A stretch of DNA of 38,503 bases from Chthoniobacterales bacterium (GTDB taxonomy: Bacteria > Verrucomicrobiota > Verrucomicrobiia > Chthoniobacterales > Terrimicrobiaceae), in the NCBI GenBank assembly GCA_014879575.1, contig JACSRU010000084.1, positions 1-38,503 of the forward strand. The letters run 5' to 3'. Both the position numbers and the translations under genes were made by a program. A model generated the notes under the pieces. It was given only the letters and a program-made list of their open reading frames with translations, had not been told where the DNA came from and made no database searches. How positions within the stretch are numbered: the stretch's first letter is position 1; each line of letters begins with the position of its first letter. Of the stretch, positions 15,229 to 23,674 are shown one piece after another.

Positions 15229-16304
15229 CGTTTTCCTCCCAGGGATTCCCGGATGGCGAGCTTTGTCAGCATTTTGAGACTCGCAGAGTAGTAAGGTTCG
15301 TCTGGCATCACGGGAGAAATATCCCGCACAGTTAACCGGGTTCCAGAATCACAGGCGAGAACAAAACGTGCGATGGATTGGATTCCTGAAAGAGCCGGAT
15401 CTTTTCCAAAAGAATTGGTTTGCAAATTGACCGTCGCCGGGATTTTCCCCGGATCTGGAAATTGTTTCCAAAAGGTGGCATAAGGCTTCAAAAGCGGGGA
15501 TTTCGGGTTATTCCAGGCAACCTGGAGGGGGATGCGAACCGCGTTGTAACCAAAATCCGGTGGGAATTGGGTTTTCAAACTGAAAGTCTCGCCCGCGAGC
15601 AACCAGTCCGGGTTGAGCGACCACTCCCCGAAGCGGGCTTCTCCGACAAATTTGAGTCCGTTTTTTGAAAGATCCTCCCATCCGCTCCCCGGGAAGTTTT
15701 TTTCAAATGCCCGGAATGCGGGGAAAATATAGTAGGAAAGATTCAGGATAGCCCCCTCTTCCGGGAGGAATCCGACGGATCCCGGCATGAGAACGATTCC
15801 CTTTGGCGTCTCCCGCAGATTGATTCGCCGAAGATCGGCAAGGATTTCTGCGGCGGCCTGCTGGTAGGCGTATTTGCCCCAACGCTCCGCAGCTCTGGTG
15901 AGCGCCCAGGCGATGAGGATTTCCGCATCGCTGGCGTTGTTTTCGTCGGTGACGCGGCCTTCGCTGCCCTCGCTGGGTTTCCAGAGCCAGGAGAAGAGTT
16001 TATCCTCCTTGCGGGTTTGGAGGTTTTGTTTTGTCCACTTCCAGATTCTCTCGAAGGTGGCCCTGTCTCCATAGGCTTCGGCCAGCAGCATGCCGTAGCC
16101 CTGTCCCTCACTGTGGGTGACATGGTCGTTTCCGTTGTCAATCACGCGACCTTCGCGTGAGACAAATTGTTTTTTGTAGAGTGTCCAGTCGCGCCGGGGG
16201 AGCCGCCAGGGATCGGAGAGCACAAAAAACCAATAAAAGAGGCCAAGGAGGACCGCAGCACCCAGAACGAGTGGTGCGATCCAATTTGGCCGACAGTCGC
16301 CCAT
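15225..16304 (-). CDS. bcsZ: GH8 endo-beta-1,4-glucanase BcsZ-like
   Basis: A 359-residue family 8 glycosidase of cellulose operons. An N-terminal membrane segment (about 10-30) acts as anchor or uncleaved signal. HSEGQGYGM (64-72) carries the predicted general acid E66, and NNASDAEILIAWAL carries D126, the conserved substrate-site acid. In GYNAVRIPLQ, Asn254 sits where I expect the catalytic Asp of the Y-D-A-x-R motif. BcsZ trims misfolded glucan in the periplasm and is needed for good cellulose yield. It follows bcsB by three bases and overlaps bcsC by four. Family assignment is firm; hydrolytic activity is open because of Asn254. Confidence 0.9.
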   Translation of the reverse strand: MGDCRPNWIAPLVLGAAVLLGLFYWFFVLSDPWRLPRRDWTLYKKQFVSREGRVIDNGNDHVTHSEGQGYGMLLAEAYGDRATFERIWKWTKQNLQTRKEDKLFSWLWKPSEGSEGRVTDENNASDAEILIAWALTRAAERWGKYAYQQAAAEILADLRRINLRETPKGIVLMPGSVGFLPEEGAILNLSYYIFPAFRAFEKNFPGSGWEDLSKNGLKFVGEARFGEWSLNPDWLLAGETFSLKTQFPPDFGYNAVRIPLQVAWNNPKSPLLKPYATFWKQFPDPGKIPATVNLQTNSFGKDPALSGIQSIARFVLACDSGTRLTVRDISPVMPDEPYYSASLKMLTKLAIRESLGGKR

Positions 16305-16307
16305 GAA

Positions 16308-18635
16308 CTACTCGGGATGCTCGCGTTTGCGCAGGGCCGCACGGACTCCCAAAGCCAGCAAGGCGATCAGAACAAGGACGATCAGAGCAAAGAACCAAGG
16401 CTGTTGGTCGAAGCGGCTGGAAACCCGGGTGACGAGATTTGTGGCTTTGAAGATAAAGTCGTTTCCAACTTTGGCGACGGCCAGGGAGTTTGGACGGGTG
16501 CTCCAAACGGCGAGGTCCCCGGCAAGGGAATCCCAGAACTCCCGCTCCTGCAGCACATTGATGCCGGCCAGCAAGTTGTCCGCATCCCAGGCCGTCACCA
16601 ACGTCACCGGATACCCGGTATGGAATGGGGATTCAAACTGAACGGCAACGATGTCGTCGATCAGATCGGCGGTCATGTTCAGATTCGCCGTGGAAGGAGG
16701 TTCCGGCTCGCTCCGTTCCCCGGATTGCCCCCGTACCTTGAGGAGGAATTCCTCGATTGGGGAAGAGGCGTATTTTTCCGGTTTTGGGCTGGTGCTTACG
16801 ACATAGCGCATTTTCCCGACCTGAAGCGGAGAGACCGGGGCCTTGGCAAGGACCTCCGGTGGGATTTCGTCCCGTGGGCCGACGATCAGGAGGCTTTTTC
16901 TGCTGCGCGGAAGTTTGGAGGAAATTTCCGTATTCGAGAGCAAAGCGCCCGAGATCTGCGCCATCTTTCCCATGAGGGTCCACGCGGCACAGGCCGTTTC
17001 GGGAGCGCGACCTCCCACAAAGACCGCCGTTTCAATTCCGTCCGGCGGAGCCGAATACGGAAACGCCGTCTGGGAGAAGAGTCCGAGATTCGGGAGGCGT
17101 GCTTTTCGCATGGCCTTGGGAAAGACGAAATCCGAATCTTCGAAGAGGGTAAACTGGAGGTTTTCATCCTGGAGCACCTCGCATTGATTGGTAACCAGCG
17201 GAATCATCTTTGGAGTCAACGAAACCTCGTTGAGTCCCGGTTGGAAGGCCTGCATCGGGAGGTAGAGCCGATGGTCGGAATGGAGGGAGCCTTCCACATC
17301 CTTCAAGCGAATGGCCGTTTGGAACTGGTTGTTGACAAAGACATTGAAGACAGAGTCTTTGCGAAAACCCGCACCGTAAACGAAATGCAGGCGCAATTCG
17401 ACGTTGCTCTTGTCATCGGCCGAGATATCGCCCGGCATATAGAGTTTGAGCATGTAGGTGCCGGTATTCCATCCCTTGATGGTGGTCGTCTGGAATCCCA
17501 GTTGGCGGAAGCTATAGACACCCGGCAGACGCATCGGGGCATTTCGCACATACGCATTCTCGGGCATCGTCATTTGGTCAACGATCGCGTATTTGGAGTC
17601 CGGCAATGGGAAGTTCACCATTCCAAGAGCCAGGGCCGTCTGTTTGACCTCCTGAGGGCTGCGTCCGCTGACGATGATCATGCAGTGAGTCGGGTCGCCG
17701 GGAAGGGATTTGATGGCCAAAAAGCTTCCGTTGATTGTTCCCACCTCGGTGGCAGTTAGGAAGGGGGCCAACTCGTTCATGCTGCCAACGACGATATTGT
17801 CCATGCCCGGTCGGAGGGCGGTCGCTGTGGTCACACGGAAGGGCTGGTTGTTGACCGCCAGAGCGATCCCCTGGGTGACAATGGCGCCGAGGGAAAGGTG
17901 TTCATCCGTCATGGCGCCCGAGGCAGGCATGCAGATGTTAAACTGGTAGGGGATCCAGAGCTTCTCATCAATCCACCATCTAAGGAACGAGAGGCGTTCC
18001 GTGACCGGCTTCCACTCACCGGTTGTGGTCAGATACGACTCGTCGGGGTTGATTTCCGTATAAAGTTCCGGTGCCGCAGGATCTTCGCACTTGTAGGTGT
18101 AGTGTTGCGCGACGATGAACTGCATGCGATTGAAGCCGGTTTTCACAAGGTTCAGCGGGATCTGGATATCCACGTCACTGAACGGCTTGGTGCGATCGAG
18201 GTAGAATTGGGCAACAATGATGTCGTTCATGACCACCCGAAGCACCGAGCGTTCGGTGAGCAGGGCGATGGAATTGGTGAACTTGAGGCGGAGGCCGTAG
18301 GACTTCGCCTGAAAGCGGGCGCTCTGCGGCACAAAGACGGTATAAATACTGCTCGCATTGCGCAGCATCATCGGAGAATCCAAGGGGATCAGCCTCCGCA
18401 ACGGCAGACGGAAGGATTGGACCTGGCTCTTGAAGGCGGGTTCCGGAGCCGTCGCAGTCGCTGGCGAGAACGGCGAAGGTGGCGCCATGGGCACAGTGGG
18501 CTCGGCGGCGGGGATTACCGGCACCCGGGCCTGCTGCGCGGATGCTGCCGGAACCAGTGCGGCCAGGAACAGGGTCATAATCGCCAGCCCGCGACAGGGG
18601 CTCGGCTTGCGTTTGGGTTGGGGTGTCATGGTCAT
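16308..18635 (-). CDS. bcsB: Cellulose synthase regulatory subunit BcsB
   Basis: A 775-residue periplasmic partner of BcsA. A signal peptide (GLAIMTLFLAALVPAASA) is followed by the two carbohydrate-binding and flavodoxin-like repeats of the family. Examples are FRLPLRRLIPLDSPMMLRNA, RVVMNDIIVAQFYLDRT, NRMQFIVAQHYTYKCEDP and WIPYQFNICMP in the first half, and HFVYGAGFRKDSVFNVFVNN in the second. The C-terminus has one transmembrane helix (WFFALIVLVLIALLALGV) that packs against BcsA. The ATG at 18635 lies seven bases after the bcsA stop; the earlier in-frame start would overlap bcsA. It guides the glucan across the periplasm. Length and architecture are normal for the family. Confidence 0.93.
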   Translation of the reverse strand: MTMTPQPKRKPSPCRGLAIMTLFLAALVPAASAQQARVPVIPAAEPTVPMAPPSPFSPATATAPEPAFKSQVQSFRLPLRRLIPLDSPMMLRNASSIYTVFVPQSARFQAKSYGLRLKFTNSIALLTERSVLRVVMNDIIVAQFYLDRTKPFSDVDIQIPLNLVKTGFNRMQFIVAQHYTYKCEDPAAPELYTEINPDESYLTTTGEWKPVTERLSFLRWWIDEKLWIPYQFNICMPASGAMTDEHLSLGAIVTQGIALAVNNQPFRVTTATALRPGMDNIVVGSMNELAPFLTATEVGTINGSFLAIKSLPGDPTHCMIIVSGRSPQEVKQTALALGMVNFPLPDSKYAIVDQMTMPENAYVRNAPMRLPGVYSFRQLGFQTTTIKGWNTGTYMLKLYMPGDISADDKSNVELRLHFVYGAGFRKDSVFNVFVNNQFQTAIRLKDVEGSLHSDHRLYLPMQAFQPGLNEVSLTPKMIPLVTNQCEVLQDENLQFTLFEDSDFVFPKAMRKARLPNLGLFSQTAFPYSAPPDGIETAVFVGGRAPETACAAWTLMGKMAQISGALLSNTEISSKLPRSRKSLLIVGPRDEIPPEVLAKAPVSPLQVGKMRYVVSTSPKPEKYASSPIEEFLLKVRGQSGERSEPEPPSTANLNMTADLIDDIVAVQFESPFHTGYPVTLVTAWDADNLLAGINVLQEREFWDSLAGDLAVWSTRPNSLAVAKVGNDFIFKATNLVTRVSSRFDQQPWFFALIVLVLIALLALGVRAALRKREHPE

Positions 18636-18642
18636 AATGAGT

Positions 18643-20874
18643 TCAAGCGGATTGTTGCGATGTTTCAAAGGATTTTTCGGCGCGTTTGGAGTTAGCGACA
18701 AGCATGACGTGTCCGAAGTGCTGGATGGAGAACCGCACGCCGAGGGCGAGGAGGAAGAGTCCGCTGCGGATCACACCGATCCGGCGCTCGCGGGAGTTCT
18801 GGAAATCTGTCCAACGCTGGCTGTTGCCATTGACCAGGAGCACTTTGAGCTTCATTTCCTCGAGCGAGGCATGCTCGAACTGGCCTCCGACAAAGAGCGC
18901 GCCCGGTTCCCGCCGGGCATTCCGGATCGCGATGTGAAAAGTCGCCTCCTGAAATTGCGGATCGTCAGGGATTGTCATCTCCAGGGAGGAGCCCTCCACA
19001 AACAGGGATTCGAAAGCGGGATCCAGCACGAGTCCGCAGCCCTGAATCGAGAGATCGCGGATTTCTGCGGTATAAAACTTCTTTCCCAATTTGACGCGGG
19101 CACTCTTGGTGATCGGCATGCGGGGAGTCGCCCGCCGCTGACGCCTCTCGAAAAGGGTTCCCATCGCGGCCAGCAAGATAAACACATTGAAACCGGCCCA
19201 CATCATCGTGATGCCAGTCGGGAAGCTCTCTGCCGGCGTGACAATCAGCCGGGTCACACCAAAGATCAGGGCCACGATGTTAAAAATCAGGAAAAAATAG
19301 AAGGGACGGGCGAGCGGACTGATGTAGTCATCGCCCAGAGTTTCCCCTTTTGCCGTCACTTTGAAGGTGGGAGCCCTGGGATTGAGGAAGACCTTAAAGA
19401 TGGCCGGCAGCGTATAGACGGACTGAATGAGTTCGTAGAGCTCGGAAACAAACGTCCACCGCACCTTGCCAAACAGGAAGTCCGACACGATGACGACGGC
19501 AAGAAGATGGGGCACGGCAAATGCGGCAAAATCCACGAAGTTTGAATCATAGATTTTCAGTCCAAAAATCAGGAAGCAAAGCGGAGCCAGCATGAAGGCA
19601 ACCCTCGCGTAGGAAAAAAACCAAAAGAAGCAGCTGCTGAAGTAGCAGAGGCGCTGGGGGAGTGTCAGCCCGGGGATCAGGAGCGGATTTTTCAGCAAAA
19701 AGATCTGGACCATTCCCTGGGCCCAGCGGATGCGCTGTCCGATAAAGCTGGTGAGAGTCTCCGGAGAGAGTCCCGAGATCATCGGCGTTCCGATGTAGGC
19801 GCTGTTGTAGCCTTTCGCATGCAGGGTGAGCGCGGTTTCCGCATCTTCGGTGATGGTGTCGCCGGCAAGGCCCCCGGTTTCTGCGAGGCATGTTCGCCGC
19901 AATACCGCCGCCGATCCGCAGAAAAAGGCGGAATTCCAATAGTCCAACCCCCGCTGGATGACCTTGTAGAACATCTCGTTTTCCCCCGGCATGGTGGAGA
20001 ACGTCTGGAGATTTTTTTCGATGGGATCCGGATTGACAAAAAAGTGCGGAGTCTGAACAAGGAAGAGCTTCGGATCGTGGCGAAACCAGCCCACCGTCTT
20101 TTGCAGGAAATCGCTCGTGGGGGCATGGTCGGCATCAAAGATCGCCACCAGATCCCCATTGCTGAAGTGGAGGCCGTTGTTGATGTTTCCGGCTTTGGAA
20201 CCCAGATTTTTTGCGCGGGTGATGTATTGGGCGCCCCATTTGAGGCACAGGGATTGGAGTTCCAGCCTCCGGTGTTTGGCGGCCGCTGCGAACTCGGGAT
20301 CCTCGGATTGGCATCGCTGGTCGGTTCCGCCGTCGTCGAGCAGATAGACCTTGAGCTTGTCCTTCGGGTAGTTTATGTCGAGAGCCGAGAGGAGCGTGAC
20401 CTCCAAAAGCTCCGGATCTTCGTTATAGGTTGGGATCAGGACATCCACAGACGGCAGAAGCTCCCCGTCTTCCGGCAGGGGAAGCGGCTTTCTGTCCAGC
20501 GGGTCCACGTTGACAAAGATGCTCAGAAGATAGACAATAAACCCGTAGGCCTCCGCAAAATAGAGCAGCATCGCGAAAAGGAAGCTGACCGGATCGTGGT
20601 AGGTCAGGGTTGTGAAGGTGCGCCAGTAGAAATAGTCAATCGAAAGAAATGCCGCCAAAATCAGGAAGATCACCCGGACGGTTTCCTGTTCATTAAACTG
20701 GCGAAGGATCAGGAAGACCGCCAACGCGACGACGCCGACCGAGATCTGGGTTTTTGTCGTGATGCTGGAAGCGATGGCCAACATCGCGAAGAGAAAAATC
20801 ACGGCCACCGCAGGGGGCAGCCAATGGCGGAGCCTTTTCTCGTCCGGTAAATGAAGTTGCTGCAGGAAATTCAT
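18643..20874 (-). CDS. bcsA: Cellulose synthase catalytic subunit BcsA with PilZ domain
   Basis: A 743-residue inner-membrane processive GT2. Transmembrane segments flank the catalytic domain, with DD (180-181), DAD (247-249), TED (342-344) and QRIRW (380-384), all the hallmark residues for UDP-glucose polymerisation. FKVTAKG (504-510) matches the FxVTxK gating loop. The C-terminal PilZ domain has RATPR (581-585, RxxxR) and DLSIQG (607-612, DxSxxG), so c-di-GMP should relieve autoinhibition. Only beta-1,4-glucan synthesis is known for this motif set, though modified or mixed glucans cannot be excluded. It follows the tail-anchored protein by 61 bp and precedes bcsB. Confidence 0.96.
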   Translation of the reverse strand: MNFLQQLHLPDEKRLRHWLPPAVAVIFLFAMLAIASSITTKTQISVGVVALAVFLILRQFNEQETVRVIFLILAAFLSIDYFYWRTFTTLTYHDPVSFLFAMLLYFAEAYGFIVYLLSIFVNVDPLDRKPLPLPEDGELLPSVDVLIPTYNEDPELLEVTLLSALDINYPKDKLKVYLLDDGGTDQRCQSEDPEFAAAAKHRRLELQSLCLKWGAQYITRAKNLGSKAGNINNGLHFSNGDLVAIFDADHAPTSDFLQKTVGWFRHDPKLFLVQTPHFFVNPDPIEKNLQTFSTMPGENEMFYKVIQRGLDYWNSAFFCGSAAVLRRTCLAETGGLAGDTITEDAETALTLHAKGYNSAYIGTPMISGLSPETLTSFIGQRIRWAQGMVQIFLLKNPLLIPGLTLPQRLCYFSSCFFWFFSYARVAFMLAPLCFLIFGLKIYDSNFVDFAAFAVPHLLAVVIVSDFLFGKVRWTFVSELYELIQSVYTLPAIFKVFLNPRAPTFKVTAKGETLGDDYISPLARPFYFFLIFNIVALIFGVTRLIVTPAESFPTGITMMWAGFNVFILLAAMGTLFERRQRRATPRMPITKSARVKLGKKFYTAEIRDLSIQGCGLVLDPAFESLFVEGSSLEMTIPDDPQFQEATFHIAIRNARREPGALFVGGQFEHASLEEMKLKVLLVNGNSQRWTDFQNSRERRIGVIRSGLFLLALGVRFSIQHFGHVMLVANSKRAEKSFETSQQSA

Positions 20875-20935
20875 GCCGCGAATCGGGGAATCGCCCTTTC
20901 CTCAGAGCTTGCCGGGATACCTTGGAAGTTCTTCT

Positions 20936-21646
20936 TCAATGGCCGAGAATAACGGCAAGGACGTATCCAATAATGCCGGCGACCAGTATCAACATCATCA
21001 CCGCGCCGTGGGTAATCGGTTTGATTTCTGCGCTGGCCTTTTCCAGTTTGACGATCAATGCCTCGGATTCCTTCTTCACCACATCGAGCTTCTTGGTGCA
21101 ATAGTCGATGTTCTCGTGGTAGCCCTCGATTTTTTTCAGGGATTCCTCGACGTCGGTGACTTCGAGTTTCTTTTGCAGTTCCTGGAACTGCAGGGTGATC
21201 CGGTCGAGGGAGGGGAGAAGCGAGATGCGGATGGCATTGGAGAGGACCTCTGCGTTGATCGGGGGGGAGCCGGCGGCCGGGCTCTCCTCGAGCCTGGCCA
21301 GCACCTTGTCGATTTCCGGCTGGATCGAGCGGAAGACCGAGTTCGCAAGTGCCTCGGAATCCATTGGAGCGGCCTGCACGGGGCTTTTGGGGAGTTCCTG
21401 AACCTGCAGGAGCAGGCGGTCCATCGAAGGTTGAATGGTGGCCCGGACGGCGTCGGAAACCACCTCGGGGCTGATGAGCGGCTGGGCGGGCTTTCCATCA
21501 GCGGCAGGAGCCTGCTGCACGACCACGGGCTGGCGGTAGTAAACATCCAGAAGATCGATCAAGGCCAGTGCCGGATCATTATCCTGGATGTTATGACGAC
21601 GTTGCCACTCGAGGACTCTGGTGCGGATTTCAGGATTATCGTTCAT
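20936..21646 (-). CDS. Tail-anchored coiled-coil protein of the bcs operon, function unknown
   Basis: A 236-residue protein without signal peptide. About 1-35 is a charged helix (EIRTRVLEWQRRHNIQDNDP). The middle holds three similar amphipathic segments (VVSDAVRATIQPSMDRLLLQ, ALANSVFRSIQPEIDKVLAR and VLSNAIRISLLPSLDRITLQ), an internal triplication spaced by about 50 residues. A coiled coil follows (FQELQKKLEVTDVEESLKKI, and further to about 200), and the last 20 residues form a single transmembrane helix (MMLILVAGIIGYVLAVIL). The bulk is therefore cytoplasmic. Its start overlaps the ATPase stop (ATGA). Co-expression with two MinD-like ATPases suggests it is their membrane receptor or scaffold for BcsA. 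No family recognised. Confidence 0.75.
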   Translation of the reverse strand: MNDNPEIRTRVLEWQRRHNIQDNDPALALIDLLDVYYRQPVVVQQAPAADGKPAQPLISPEVVSDAVRATIQPSMDRLLLQVQELPKSPVQAAPMDSEALANSVFRSIQPEIDKVLARLEESPAAGSPPINAEVLSNAIRISLLPSLDRITLQFQELQKKLEVTDVEESLKKIEGYHENIDYCTKKLDVVKKESEALIVKLEKASAEIKPITHGAVMMLILVAGIIGYVLAVILGH

Positions 21647-22383
21647 GGAAGCAGGATGGATTGGATGTCAAAAAGTTGGCGGTTTAATTCGCGGCTATAT
21701 TCCACAAGACGCTGCCGGTCGAGCAGGTTCAGCGTGTTCGAGGCAAGTGCCTGGGGAATGGTCCAGGAGTTGAGTTGCAAAATGGTTGTCAAATGCTCGG
21801 AAAGTTTTTGCAGGTCGATTTCCCGGGCGCCGATCCGGAGCAAGTCCTCCCTCGCGCGGCTGTTTTGGTAGATTCGCAGCGACTGGCTTTGTTTGTAGTT
21901 TTTGACCACGAGCCACTCGGCCTGACTGCCGACCCGCCGCGCCACCTCCCCAGCCTGAAAAACCGTGTCCTTGTCCTCCTCGAGGATGAGCACGAGCGTC
22001 ACCGAGAGCCCAAGGCTTGCCTTGACCTTCAACAGGTCGGTTTCCTCCATCCAGTCCAGGAAAACCCGCTGCTGGGCTCCCACGCCGTCCACCAACACGA
22101 CATCCGTGGAGTCCAGGGCCTCGACGATGAGATCCAGATTTTCGCTGTGTCCGATGTTAAGGAACTGGGCCTCCGGATAAAATCGGGTGAGGGTGCTGTT
22201 GTTGAAGTCCGGGTCGAAGGCGATGAACGATCTGTGAACTTCACGAAGCCATTCGATGAGGCGCACGCAAAAAAACGATTTGCCGACCCCGCCCTTGTCA
22301 ATGGCCGTCAGAATCAATCTTTTGCTCTGGACTCCCTGATGCGGCGGGGCAATGGCGGTCGGATGCGTGGTGAAGGATGTCAT
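21643..22383 (-). CDS. MinD/ParA-like ATPase of the bcs operon (copy 1)
   Basis: A 246-residue deviant-Walker P-loop ATPase. KGGVGKS near residue 30 carries the signature lysine of the MinD/ParA class. FDPDFNNSTLTRF takes the place of switch I and VVLVDGVGAQQ is the Walker B/switch II. A distinctive EEDKDTVFQAGE motif sits near 140 and is shared with the neighbouring paralogue. In proteobacteria a MinD-like protein, BcsQ, is linked to cellulose synthase localisation. This one has a clean KGGVGKS and appears only distantly related to E. coli BcsQ. It overlaps both neighbours by four bases, so all three are translated together. Likely role: positioning or regulated assembly of the synthase. Confidence 0.82.
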   Translation of the reverse strand: MTSFTTHPTAIAPPHQGVQSKRLILTAIDKGGVGKSFFCVRLIEWLREVHRSFIAFDPDFNNSTLTRFYPEAQFLNIGHSENLDLIVEALDSTDVVLVDGVGAQQRVFLDWMEETDLLKVKASLGLSVTLVLILEEDKDTVFQAGEVARRVGSQAEWLVVKNYKQSQSLRIYQNSRAREDLLRIGAREIDLQKLSEHLTTILQLNSWTIPQALASNTLNLLDRQRLVEYSRELNRQLFDIQSILLP

Positions 22384-23303
22384 ACTTCCTCGGGGGCAAT
22401 CCGCGGGCGCACCGAGCCCTTTTCGTCTCCGCTGAGGCTTCCGGCTCCGGCGTGCGGATTGAGTCGCGGCAGGAGGACAGATTCCATGGCGGCAAACTGT
22501 TCAAACAGGCGCTCCTGGTAGGAGCGGAGGCGATGGCGTTCCAGAAGCGAAAGCGATTTGTCCAGGAGGAGGCCGGAGAGAGACTTGCTGGTCCGCTGCA
22601 TAATGCTGAGGAGGTTCCACGGCAGGCGGGCGACCGTGATTTCCCCCGCGCCGAGTCGCAGCAATTCCTGGCGGGTTTTGCTGTTGTCGTAAATTTCCGT
22701 TGCGGGACTGGTTTTCAGGCTGCGGACGATCAACCAGTCCACGCTTGCGCCAAGTCTGCGACAGAGTTCGCCGGCTTGGAAAACCGTGTCCTTGTCCTCC
22801 TCGACGAAGCAGACAAACGTGACGCCCACCTCGCCAAGAGACGGGCTCCCTGTCGCTCCATTATTGCCCACCCAATCCACCAGCTCGGGAATCGAGGCCG
22901 CCGAGCCATCCACCAGGATCAAATCCGCGTCTTCCATCCCTTGGAGGATTTCCTGAAAGCCCTCTCCATTTGTCAGCGAGAGGAAGCGGGTTTCCGGCTG
23001 AAAGCGCGTGAGTGTCGCACTCGACCAATCGGTGTCAAATGCCATCGCACGAAGATTTTTCTCTGCCAGCCAGTCGGCGAGGTTGATGAGGAAAAACGAT
23101 TTGCCAACCCCCCCTTTTGGTGTGGCTGCAATGATGAGCCGACGACTGACCGGGTGCTTGCTGAAGGCGGCTCTCGCCGAGGAGGAGGGAAGAATGGGAG
23201 GATAATCCCCCTGCTGGCTCCGGGCGGATTCTCTGGAGGCGAAGCGTCCGAAGGGTGCCTGGCCGGATCCACGGGGTGCGTGTGTGCGCAGGGGATCGCT
23301 CAT
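22380..23303 (-). CDS. MinD/ParA-like ATPase of the bcs operon (copy 2)
   Basis: A 307-residue paralogue of the next gene, with a Ser/Pro/Arg-rich N-terminal extension of about 55 residues and a C-terminal extension of about 30. KGGVGKSFF lies near 65, FDTDWSSATLTRF in the switch I position, LILVDGSAAS as Walker B, and EEDKDTVFQAGE as in its twin. The two share this whole scaffold but differ in the tails, so they may form a heterodimer. It is the first gene of the operon. The ATG at 23303, with GGA about eight bases upstream, was chosen; ATG 23327 in frame is also possible. Its stop overlaps the start of copy 1 (ATGA). Confidence 0.82.
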   Translation of the reverse strand: MSDPLRTHAPRGSGQAPFGRFASRESARSQQGDYPPILPSSSARAAFSKHPVSRRLIIAATPKGGVGKSFFLINLADWLAEKNLRAMAFDTDWSSATLTRFQPETRFLSLTNGEGFQEILQGMEDADLILVDGSAASIPELVDWVGNNGATGSPSLGEVGVTFVCFVEEDKDTVFQAGELCRRLGASVDWLIVRSLKTSPATEIYDNSKTRQELLRLGAGEITVARLPWNLLSIMQRTSKSLSGLLLDKSLSLLERHRLRSYQERLFEQFAAMESVLLPRLNPHAGAGSLSGDEKGSVRPRIAPEEV

Positions 23304-23532
23304 GGAAAATCCAGTTTCAAAGTTCATCGTTATTCTATGGTCTCGGGAATCAGATTGTTTGCAAACCGGAGTTTACCAAAAAGACGTCGTCATTCCAACA
23401 AAACACCTTCCGGTCCCTGGAGCCAACCATCTCCGGAAGCCAGAAGCTTGGGAAAATCGAGCGAAAACTAACAAGAAGCCGCGACCGGTTGCAAGCGAGA
23501 AACTTAAAAATTCTTAAGGGAGGGCATTTTTT
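23304..23532. other. Intergenic leader of the bcs operon
   Basis: About 230 bp between the rplQ terminator and the first bcs gene, and no gene is seen. It holds a perfect 10-bp palindrome GTTTGCAAAC (23357-23366) about 55 bp before the first start. That could be an operator or part of a promoter on the minus strand. TTGCAA occurs at two places as a possible -35 but neither has a convincing -10. No riboswitch fold recognised. Confidence 0.3.
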
Positions 23533-23573
23533 CCACAAAAACAAAACGGGCGGGAATTTGTGGTTCCCGCCCG
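23533..23573 (-). terminator. Intrinsic terminator of rpoA-rplQ
   Basis: On the minus strand CGGGCGGGAA and TTCCCGCCCG form a perfect 10-bp stem (23573-23547) with a 7-nt loop, followed immediately by TTTTGTTTTTGT. This is a textbook Rho-independent terminator about 100 bp after rplQ, and it isolates rpoA-rplQ from the bcs operon. Confidence 0.88.
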
Positions 23574-23641
23574 GTTCCGTCAGGGGATTCCTCGGGAGAA
23601 ATCGTCCGGATGTCCGACAGTCGGAGTTGTCGGTGATTTGT

Positions 23642-23668
23642 CAGCCGCCTCTTTGAAGGAGGCGGCTG
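23642..23668. repeat. Perfect 10-bp hairpin just after rplQ
   Basis: CAGCCGCCTC (23642-23651) and GAGGCGGCTG (23659-23668) enclose a 7-nt loop, six bases from the rplQ stop. No U-tract follows on the minus strand, so it is more likely an mRNA-stabilising stem than the terminator, which lies further on. Confidence 0.6.
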
Positions 23669-23674
23669 GAAGGG

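Noticed and set aside
16167-17759. 530-residue plus-strand frame
   Set aside because: Antisense to bcsZ/bcsB; no recognisable motifs, explained by GC-rich codon bias on the coding strand.
22380-23303. Plasmid or chromosome partition (ParA) system
   Set aside because: Although ParA-like, there is no ParB, no parS-like repeats and no origin; tight coupling to bcs genes argues for a cellulose-related role.
23547-23573. Considered as a terminator for a plus-strand transcript
   Set aside because: The T-tract is on the minus-strand side and no plus-strand gene lies upstream; it belongs to rpoA-rplQ.
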